A DNA stretch of 64,000 bases, from the NCBI GenBank assembly GCA_029204225.1, contig CM055113.1:253001-317000 (forward strand), read 5' to 3'. Numbering within the stretch: position 1 is the stretch's first letter; every line of letters starts with the position of its first letter. The notes under the pieces were generated by a model. It was not told where the DNA came from. It searched no databases and saw only the letters and a program-made list of their open reading frames with translations. The position numbers were made by a program, and so were the translations under genes. This document shows, one piece after another, positions 22,135-31,311 of the stretch. Source of the DNA: Diphasiastrum complanatum (lineage: Eukaryota > Streptophyta > Lycopodiopsida > Lycopodiales > Lycopodiaceae).

Positions 22135-23049
22135 GGCTGAAATACAATATTATCGTGATGTATGAAATTGCTTCAACTATTGTACAACTGTGGTGTCTCA
22201 AAAAAAAATTGAAAAAGAGAAAAGAGTAAGTAAAAGATTAATCAGTAAGGATGGAAAAATAAAACCAAAATGGATTTAACAGATGAGAGAGAGGATGGAA
22301 GATGGAGTGGAAATGGAACAAAAGTTATGGTAGTGTGGATGGTGACTGATGTGGAGGATGCTGGTTTTTCTTGGTACTGATCGTCTTGATATGAAGTTCA
22401 TTCACTTGGTTCAGTTTAGGGATGTTGGATATTGATGGATGTTGTGACTGCAACCTAGATTTGACAAGATCTGATCAGCTTCTATTGGCTAGTAGTGTGA
22501 TTTTAGCCCCTTTATGGTGGTTTTTCCTTGATAACTTTTTGCTCCTTGTTCTGATTGGCATGAGATTTTCATAGTAGTTGTATCTCTGGTAAATTCCTGC
22601 TATTGATTCTATCTGCAAGAGTTACTCAGTGCGAGGGTTGGCTGTGGGAGAGTTTTTTCATTGTTTTTCAGACAAAAACTTTGATTTTGAAAAATGTATT
22701 GGAAAGTAACTCTCTTAGACTTCACTCTAATGTGGATCTAAGTCTGGAGAAGCTGGAGAGAGTTAACTCTCATAGATAATGAAAATTTGGCTGTCTACGA
22801 GGGTTTTGAACCACTTTTTGCTTCAGATTTCACCAATATCTCAAACTAACTCTTGCAAACTTCACCACTGATGGAAAATGACATTACGAAGACAATGAAA
22901 TGGTCTGCGAAGGTTACTTCTGATTCTCTGGATCTGATGATTTTCTTGATCTTTAAACACTTAAATCCAGTTTTCAGCTTGCTGGAATAATATAAAATCT
23001 CGCAAGCTCTTCTGTGTCACTATCTCAATGAGAAGGGGTGGCAAATTTA
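22135..23049. other. No recognisable gene
   Basis: Unique AT-rich DNA. Loosely repeated GAGAGTTAACTCTC / CTAACTCTTGCAAACTTCACC words at about 22700-22870. Nothing further supported. Confidence 0.4.
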
Positions 23050-24345
23050 TCTACAAAGGTTACTTACCACAAGAATTGAGAATTTTATTGTCTTCTGCCT
23101 TTGTTTGTTTTAATGTATGAGTGGTGGCGACAATTTTTTTTTATGGATTTTGAGCCTCCTTGAGTTGGTTGGCCCTTTATTTCAAATTTTTTCCATTTAT
23201 CAAAAAATTTATCTACAAGAGCACACACCTGAAAAAATAACATTAAAAAAATAAAATTATATAATAATTAACAAATTTTGAAATTTCATTTATTAATTTT
23301 AAAATCTTTTAAACCAAACATTTTATGCTAAGCATAGAACATCAATTACCTAAATTAAAAACTTTTAAAACAAACATTGGACTATGCTTAGCATAGTAAA
23401 GTAATCACCTGGCCACTGCAAAATGCAAGCTGATAAAAATTATCATATTTAATAAGGCTCTGCGTCAGATTCTTAGAATCAAATTGTAAGCCTGTCTCTT
23501 GGGCACAAAGTGCTTTCAGCTTCAACTGGTTAAAATTTCCAGCTTTGGAGACTCTGACAAATTTTTTGTAAAAAAATCAGGTTCTCTGGATGACCGCCAT
23601 TTTCATCTTGTAGTCTTTGTCAATGTTGTGGTCCCAAGCAAGAAGTTTAGCTTCTTCCATTGTCAACCCAGCAAAAGCAATGACACTAACAGATCGAAAA
23701 AAAGCTATATGAGAGTATTCTTTAGACAATTGCTTTCTGGCTTGTAGACTATGAATGCCTCCCAAAACAAAAAAATGATAAGAATCTATAGAAGAAAAAT
23801 CAGATTCGGAAACAAATTGCATTCAGCAGGATCTACCAAAACAACAAAATGTGTCACAATTGCTTGTGATTTAATTTTTAAATTATATACATGAGTGTCG
23901 TTAGGCTCTCAAACCTCCATGGGTCAATCTTTAGTGGATGGATCAATAGGAGGTCGATCACACTAGTCTATATCTAGAGTTAATGTAGTTTCTCTAATTT
24001 TTTTTGTTTTATGAATTTGATCTCTAATTTTAGAGATCTTAGATGAGTCCTTCAACGTTGGATAGTGGCTCTAGGCAAAACTAAAGTGCCCTCTTTAGAT
24101 TTTTTTTCTCCTTTCTTCGAAAGGAACTACTTTTGATTGCTTGGCCATGGATTTGTTTCTGGACTTTGGTTTGTCGGTTGCGGATTCAACATGTACAGAT
24201 CTCTTTTTTTTGTGGAAAGGGGGCTGATTTGGAGGGTGTAGACTTACCAGAAGCATCTGTGTGAGATGGGACAATGGAAGAAGCTATATTCCCAGGTGCC
24301 ACTGCCACTGACTTTGTACCACAAGAAGAAAAGACTGGATCCTTC
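23050..24345 (-). pseudogene. Broken two-exon gene with a GG-x-HS motif, possibly ParB/sulfiredoxin-like
   Basis: On -, a coding frame can be followed with only point breaks. It starts with a Ser/Lys-rich region (24345-24100; frame changes at two A8 tracts). Then come GTLVLPRATIQR, KISKIRDQIHKTKK, PPIDPSTKD and EPNDTHVYNLKIKSQAIV (24080-23850, with three stops), FVVLVDPAEC, then after a 1 bp frameshift SSIDSYHFFVLGGIHSLQA (about 23790-23735), FAGLTMEEAKLLAWDHNIDK, one TGA, and KKFVRVSKAGNFNQL up to SGQ at 23409. CAG|GTGATT (donor) and TTTTTTCAG|GTGTG (acceptor) define a 180 bp intron, 23229-23408. Exon 2 begins VCALVDKFFDKWKKF. The GG-x-HSLQA plus LAxDHN order recalls ParB/sulfiredoxin-fold proteins; this is an inference. 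Function unknown. Two stops look like C-to-T decay. Confidence 0.55.
23292..23397. repeat. Pair of 46 bp direct repeats inside the intron
   Basis: Copies at about 23292-23337 and 23352-23397. Each contains CTTTTAAA-CAAACATT and ends in the near-palindrome TATGCTAAGCATAG or TATGCTTAGCATAG. Placed wholly within the proposed intron of the 23050-24345 remnant. Confidence 0.7.
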
Positions 24346-27141
24346 CCCTCAGCAACAATAGTGAATGACATCTCATTCAGTTCACCAATCCAACTAAGAG
24401 CATCTACAACTTGCTCATCAATTCAGCCCATCGAGCTTTTCTCTCCCGAAGGTCATGTTGGTTACAGAAATACTTAAGAGGTTGGTGATCTGTATACACT
24501 ACAAACTTACTACCATACAAGTAGTGTCTCCAGGTTTTAAGTGCATGATTACAACAAACAATTTTTTTTTTCTGTAGAGTATAACGCAACTGAGGACCAG
24601 TGAATTTTTTGCTCTCAAACGCTAGTGGCCTATCCATTTGTAATAAAACCACTCCAACTGCAACATCACTTGCGTCCTTTCTCACGACGTAAGGTAAATC
24701 TGGATTTGCAATTTGTAACACGGGAGCTGAAACAATCATTGTTTTAAGTTTTTCAAAATATATATTCAATTCCTCGTTCCAAACAACAGGCGTGGACTAG
24801 GTTGATTCCTCATTTTTCTTTTTATTAACAACTCCTTTTGTCTGATTATTAAGCTGTTCTGCTAACTTAGCATAATCCTCAATAAATCTCTTGAAGAAAA
24901 GTTAAAACCTAAAAATGACTTTACTTGCCTCACAGTTCCCGAAATTGGCCACTCAATCACAATCTTGATTTTATCCTTGTCAATTTTGATCTCATTTTAT
25001 GTGATCTTATGACCGAGATAAAGTAACTCTTGCTTAAAGAATTCACACTTGGACTTTTTAGCATAAAGTAACTCCTGACGGAGTTTCATCAAGACAATTT
25101 TTAAGTGTTCTATGTGTTCCACCAAGGATTTCTGTAAACGAGAATATCGTCCAAGAATACAACCACAAACTTCCCCAAATATAGACGAGATAAATTGTTG
25201 GAATGTTGCTAGAGCATTTGTTAATCTAAATGGCAACACTAAGAAATCATAGTGACCAAATCTAGAACAAAATCTTGTCTTTTGGACGTCTTCTGACTTA
25301 ATTCTTATTTGATGGTACCCTGTCAAATACCGAGTTCCACCCAAGCGATCTACAAGGTCATCCATCCTGGGTAATGGATACTTATTCTTGATAGTCACTT
25401 TATTAAGACCCTTGTAATCCACACACATCCGTAAACCTCCATCTTTTTTTGCTTTAAGAAGAACATGAGCGCCCCATGGTGATTTACTAGGTCGTATATG
25501 TCCCATCCTCAGATAGTTTTCTATTTGATTTGAAATCTCTGTCTCCTCTTTTTGAAAAAATCTATAAGGTTGCCTAGAGACAAGTTGACTCCCTGGAATT
25601 AGCTCAATCATGTGGTCTACTGACTTAGATGGTAGTAAACCATGAGGTAATTCAGATGGAAACACATCCCTAAATTCATTTATGATCTGTTCTTTCACTG
25701 CTTGTTCATGATCTAAATTTTCTGAGTTAAGAATTGCTAAGAATTCACAACCATTTAGATTCATTTTAGGAACATCCACAACTGGAATACCACATATTGA
25801 AAAAACTTCATACTCAAAATAATCCAATGCTTCCATTTCATTAACTGTAGAAATCCGATCCAATGGACGTACAAAATCACTGCCAAATAATATAACTACC
25901 TTATCACCCTCCTTGAAAGTGAGAACATGCTTCTCAAAATCAATCAATAGAGAAGACGATTTACTAAATAACCATTCATAATTTAAGATTAAATCGGTAC
26001 GGGCTAGGTTTAAAACATGAAATTAACTAATTTTGTGTGTCCTTGCACCAAAACTGGGAGCTTCGGGACTTTTACGTTCCAATGCTCTTGAAGCTAGATA
26101 AACTTTATATCTATGATTGTTGGCTTCAGTTTCAAGCTGAGTTTATGCACAAGATGAGAATTAATAAAATTATGAGATGAACCACTGTCCAATAGAATAC
26201 TCACTTCTTGATCTTTAATTGTGCCAATTAAACGGAAAAGTTCATTAGGCAAGAAAGAAGTAGTACTAAAAGAACATTCGCACTCACAATCTCTTATAGA
26301 CGAAACATAAGTTCTCTTTCTTAGCCTTTTCCCGGGACGTAGATTTCTTAAATCTCTTTCTCTTCAACTTCCTTGGTTCCGATGCTGCTTGATCTAATTC
26401 ACTTATGAATGGAGCATTAAGCAATACGATAAACTCAGAGAGTCTAAATATTTTGCTTGGTCTGGACCGTGCTTCTTATCCTTCTTGGTTTTTAAAGTGG
26501 TTGGAATTTATGCAAACTGTTTCCTGGATGTCACCACTGTGCAATCATATGCTTTCGCAATCCAAAACGCATCCTCGAGGTTTTTCAAGCACATTTCGCC
26601 TGCATTCGTTCTGATAGTTGGTTGCAAAAATTGCCAAGTGCCAACTTTGCATCGAATGATGGAACCCTATTCCATAGGTCCATGAATTCTTGGATATAAG
26701 AGTCTACACTCTTTGTACACATCCTGCAGTTCATGAACTTTAGGTAGTAGTCAACGTCATCAGCAATTATGAAAGCTTTCTTGAAAACTTCCACAAACGC
26801 ATCCCAAATAGTTGGCTTCACCTGTAAATCTTACCACCACGATGACGCTTTGCCACGTAAGAACAACACGATACTTTCAATTTTTTCCTCATCAGAAACT
26901 CCGTGCAGATTGAAGTAACTACTCCACTTGGTCAGATCTTCTCCCTCGCATAAACCTCCGGTTGAAAATCGAGATTGGGAGAAGACATCAACTTGACTTG
27001 ATTCAACAGAACCACCATTTGCTGATCTCTCACCTGATTACGATTATTCATATCATTGAGCGTTGTACTCAACTGTTGACAAATCACCATGTAAGATGGT
27101 GCACCTGGATTTGCAGCTTGATTTGAAGTTTCTTCGGCCAT
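24346..27141 (-). mobile_element. Decayed Ty3/gypsy element (gag to RNase H)
   Basis: Gag starts at 27141 (MAEETSNQAANPGAPSY) and, after a frame change, runs through the capsid core TIWDAFVEVFKKAF and SYIQEFMDLWNRVP (26821-26585). Protease is near 26230-26120 with an intact LLDSGSSHNFI. The protease-RT linker and RT are the ORF 25947-24997: [59 protein letters not shown]. RNase H is at 24769-24404 (IVCCNHALKTWRHYLYGSKF, TDHQPLKYF, ERKARWAELMS) and ends EQVVDALSW near 24400. RT lacks the catalytic Asp of motif A, and its YxDD box is frameshifted (see findings). No integrase or LTR follows; a different gene remnant begins instead. Confidence 0.88.
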
Positions 27142-27857
27142 CTCAATTATCTATCCTGGAAATTACTAGAATTAGTTAATATTTGATTAACTCATAATGA
27201 AGCACAGTTGACCAAAACCGACTGAACTTGACTCCAGCATGGTCAAATCACTATTGTTAGTCAATTTCATAGATAATTCAAGAAACTGGAAAAAAAACTA
27301 AAAATTTTGAGTTTTTTTGCACTTTAATTTTTTTTTTTTTAATTTTACGTTTTTCTAAAAAATCGTAAAAAAGCACTATTAGTTATTAAGCAATCAAAAT
27401 TGAAAATTCGATTCACTGTTTGATTCTTAACCCTATTGCATTAATGTCCATCAAGCATGCAAGACATGCGACATTAGACTTATTTTTTACGATTATAGAA
27501 TTTTACATAAAATCAAGTTCTACGGAAATTGTCAACTATAAAACCCAGTTTTGTATCTATCAAGAAGAGCACATGCGTATAACCACTCAAAACGGATCTA
27601 AACCACTTATGCATGTCAAAATCAATCTGAGAATCAACATGCAGACATTCCATGCAAGTACCATACCACAAAATAGGAAATTGACTTGCATGTCATCAGA
27701 ACAATTTGAAATTTTACCAATTTTGTTCACAAAATTGCAAAACTTCATATGATCATAACTTTGGCTACATGGCGCCAAATTTGGTGTTATACAGCTCAAT
27801 ACATAGGGAGATCTAGTGAACAAGACACTTGCCACATCAGCTTGCCACCTAGGGTTT
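27142..27857. other. AT-rich DNA between two retroelements
   Basis: Upstream of the - strand gypsy gag, so it may include that element's leader. Poly-T/A tracts occur at 27300-27370. I see no clear LTR terminus or primer-binding site for the gypsy element. The copia element on + begins at 27858. Confidence 0.4.
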
Positions 27858-28601
27858 GTGAAAAATTGAAAAAGATTATCTATGTTAGATATAGGGGTCT
27901 TATGTTTTTTTCTTTTTTACATCAAGCATCTAGGTGTAGGATGTTGATAGGAATAAATTTGGCATAGATGGCAAATTATGCATTTCCACTTGTAATGCCA
28001 CTATTGAGCCAAAATAGAGTAAGAGGCTAAACACTTGCTAATTAGAGTCTAGACAAGTGTAAAGTTTTTGTTTGATGAATTCCAAGAGGTCCAATAGGAT
28101 TTAGAGGTGGAACCTTGTGAGGTCCAATAGGAAATTGAGGTGTGCTTGAATATAGTCCAATAGAATTAAGAGGTGCATAGATCAATGATCCAATAGGATC
28201 AAGAGGTGACAAAATATGGTCCAATCATAGTTAAGCATAGTGGTAGCTCATGGACCTACTAGTATCATTGTACTCCTCATTTTGAAATCAATCGATTTGG
28301 TGATTTCATGAATTTTGTGAGTTATTGAATTTCTAGCTTTCTCTCTCTACCCGAGAGCTCATGATGCATTTTCTATCTCTACCTGAAAAGAGCAGCTTGT
28401 TTTTACTTAGATTATTTTTTGAATACTTCCCACACGTGTGAGTGAGAGTTGGAAGTGATTGAATGCATGTAGTAGTGTGTTTTTGCCGTAGGATTCAAGA
28501 TTGATCTTGAATCTCAATCTAGTCTTGATCTTGGTGCATCTACACACCTTAGGAGATCACAAGTACATGTAGTGGACAGTCCACACGTGTGAAATTCAAC
28601 A
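27858..28601 (+). mobile_element. 5' LTR of the 27858-34021 copia element
   Basis: A 744 bp LTR starting TGTGAAAAATTG and ending ATTCAACA, directly before the primer-binding site. The first 160-odd bp recur at 33783-34021 as the truncated 3' LTR. It contains four to five degenerate tandem copies of GTCCAATAGGATTNAGAGGTG (28089-28235). CACACGTGTG palindromes lie near 28432 and 28581. Confidence 0.92.
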
Positions 28602-28613
28602 TGGTATCAGAGC
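28602..28613 (+). promoter_or_regulatory. Primer-binding site for initiator tRNA-Met
   Basis: TGGTATCAGAGC lies immediately after the 5' LTR. It is the standard complement of the 3' end of plant initiator tRNA-Met used to prime minus-strand DNA synthesis in copia elements. Confidence 0.95.
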
Positions 28614-29359
28614 CTACCTAAGGTTACCATGCATTTTGATCCATCTAAGTGAAAATTTTTTCATCAATCTTGAGCTAGAAGTTGTCAAGGCCCATTTTCC
28701 TAGCTATCTTGTTCAATCTTGGATCAAAAGAGATCAAAAGGACATTGATTGGGTCTGACCTGGTACTGTACGGAATCAGGTGCTCAGACACGTGTGAGGA
28801 GTATCCAATTTTAGTTTGGAAGTTCTCTCTCATGTTTGATCCATTTATCTTGCTTGATAGCTTGTTTTGAAGCTATTTTTGTGCTAGTTTCTGTTGCAAT
28901 CAGTTTCATTCCATTTGGTTGAGCCAATCAAAAGTTATAAGCTTTTGAAGAGGGTTAGGTAGGGCACCTAGACCTGGGTGGACACATTTGGTTTGGTCAA
29001 GAGATTGCTTGGTTGATCCAAAATCACAGTTGTATGCTTGCCAATCTCATCTATATGTGATCTAGGCACTGTTTTGAGATCTTAGCCATTTTGTTTCATG
29101 CAATATTATTGTATTTGAGTCAAATTTGGTTTCTTAGTGTATTTCACACGTGCTAAGAGTGTTAGATCCTAACTTTGCCTATACTCCATCATTTGATGTG
29201 AAATAGATCTTGTTTTAGAGAGATTTGAGTAGCTAGTGAGAATCAATTCACAAATTGTTGCAAGATCTTTCATAGGAGGAGATAGTACTCTTTTACTGGA
29301 TCCTATTGAAAGTGTGTAACAACATTTATTGTTTATCATTTGAGTTTTCTTCACTTCAA
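28614..29359 (+). other. Untranslated leader of the copia element
   Basis: About 750 bp between the primer-binding site and gag, unusually long. It contains further CACGTG-centred palindromes (near 28786 and 29148). No ORF here resembles a protein. Confidence 0.6.
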
Positions 29360-30871
29360 ATGTCTTCAATGGGTTCATCCTTGTTGGAACCAAGTGAAAG
29401 ATTGACCACTTCAAATTATTCAATTTGGAAAATGAGGATGGAGTCCATCTTGATCCTTCAAGATGTGATGGACATAGTTCTTGGCCTTGAAGAAGAACTA
29501 CAAGTTCTTCAAGAGGTTCAAAAATACAAAAAGAGAGCTAGGATGGCTCTCCACTACATTAAGATGAATGTCTCTAATGAGATATTGAGGGAGATAGGTA
29601 CTTGTACAACAGCCAAAGAAGCTTGGGATTGTCTCAAGACTATCTATGAGGCTAAGAATACCTCTAGGCTTCTCACTCTTAGGAATCAAATCTTTCAAAG
29701 TAGCCAAAAGAGTGATGAGAGTGCATCTAGTTATGTTTTGAGAGTAAAAGATATGCATAGAGAGCTTGCTTGCATTGGTGATTCCATCAATCAAAATGAG
29801 CTAGTTCAAGTCATTCTCAATGGCTTGAGAAGTGAATTTGATAACCTTGTCCAATCCTATGCCATTAAAGAGGAGCTACCAAGTTTGGAGGCTCTCCAAA
29901 GTGTGCTAATTTCAGAAGAATCAAGACAAGAGTACAAGCTCTTGAGGATGGACAAGCTTTCTCTCACTCATAATGATGGCAAAGCTCTCTTTGCCAAGGA
30001 TAAGCACAAAGAGAGGAGCAAGAACCAACATCAATTCTCAAGCAATGACAAAGTCAAATCCAAAGACAAAGATGAGGAGGAAGATGATTCCTCTAATGCT
30101 TCATCATCCAAGCTTAAGAAGAAGAAGAAGATCAAGTGCTTTTATTGTGGCAAGAAAGGTCATTATGCCACCAATTGCTTCAAAAAGAAGAATAAACTCA
30201 AGCAAGCCAATATTACCAATGAGAAGGAAGACACTATTGCAAGTGATGGAGAGGGATCTCTTATGGTCTCTAGTTTCTCATCTACTCCTTTCAAGAAGGA
30301 CGGCCTGTGGTATATTGATAGTGGAGCCGCTTCACATATGTGTAGCTCCAAGGACTCTTTCTCTTCTATTGCACCTTATGATGGAGTCAGGAAATTAATA
30401 TACACTGCAAATGATTTTGAATGTCCTATTGAAGGCATAGGGAGCATTCCCTTGAAGCTTGCATCCTCTAAAATTCTTTCTCTCTCTAGAGTTCTTTATG
30501 TACCTAAGCTTACCAAGAATCTTATTAGTGTTGGCCAATTGCTTGATAATGGCCTTGATGCAAAATTCAATGTTATTACTTGCACTATCAAGAAGAATGA
30601 TGAGATACTTGCTTTAGGATCTAGATTTGGTGGCATCTATAAACTAGATCCAAATGAGTATGTGAATGCTTGTAATGTTGCTCTTGTGAACAAGCTCTCT
30701 ATGGAGGAATTATGGCATAGGAGGTTGGGACATCCCAACTACAAATCCATGCTCTCTATGATCAAAGAATCCAAAGCTATTGGCTTGCCAAAGTCATTCT
30801 CCAAGAAGATCAAGCCTTGTGAGGCTTGTGCTATTGCTAAATCTCACAAAAAGACATTTACAAGATCTTCT
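29360..30871 (+). CDS. Copia gag-protease-integrase N-terminal part
   Basis: I chose the ATG at 29360 (MSSMGSSLLEPSERL); the frame is open from 29306. Gag has YSIWKMRMESIL, AKEAWDCLKTIYE, LLTLRNQIFQ, NGLRSEFDNL and EELPSLEALQSVLISEE. A Lys/Asp-rich spacer precedes the zinc knuckle CFYCGKKGHYATNC (about residues 261-274). Protease carries YIDSGAASHMCSS, with the catalytic DSG intact. Integrase begins with the HHCC region: WHRRLGHPNY, then CEACAIAKSHKKTF. The frame is uninterrupted for 504 codons to 30871, where a 440 bp insertion enters after FTRSS. Only the insertion breaks it, so this is the best-preserved retroelement gene of the window. It would normally be one polyprotein with the next entry. 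Confidence 0.9.
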
Positions 30872-30992
30872 ATGTATGTATGTGTGTATGTATGCATGTA
30901 TGTATATATGTGTGTATATGTATATATGTCTATATATATGTATGTGTGTGTGTATAATGTAGATATGTACATATACATGTATACATTGTCTA

Positions 30993-31069
<77 letters not shown>

Positions 31070-31311
31070 TTTGACATGAATGAAGTCTAAGATTTGATGT
31101 GGATGATTGTTGTGTAGGTTTACAATTAGAATCTTGTATTTCATACAAAGTGACTTCATCTTATGGATCCTAGACATAATAGAAATTTGGGTCATCTTCA
31201 CAACATGATACTCTAGCCATTTGAGGACATTCTACATGGAAATATCTTTCTTCTCCATGCATAATGCAACAAACATCGGCTTTAATGGCTCATGACATAA
31301 TTCTTGGCTCT
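30872..31311. other. 440 bp insertion with (TATG/TGTA)n and (AC)n microsatellites
   Basis: Insertion between codons of integrase: ...TCT TCT at 30871 and TGG AAG CAT at 31312 join in frame if it is removed. It holds about 90 bp of TATG/TGTA-type repeats (30872-30960), an AC array of about 75 bp (30994-31068) and about 240 bp of unique sequence. TCT occurs at both edges (30869-30871 and 31309-31311), perhaps a 3 bp target duplication. 440 is not a multiple of 3, so it also shifts the frame. Confidence 0.88.

Noticed and set aside
29960-30400. Second ORF overlapping copia gag (29973-30398)
   Set aside because: Basic, Ser/Arg-rich translation out of frame with a well-conserved gag. Shadow ORF.
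30794-31201. - strand ORFs made of Cys-Val repeats, and + strand His-Thr repeats
   Set aside because: They are translations of the AC microsatellite and have no stop codons by composition alone.
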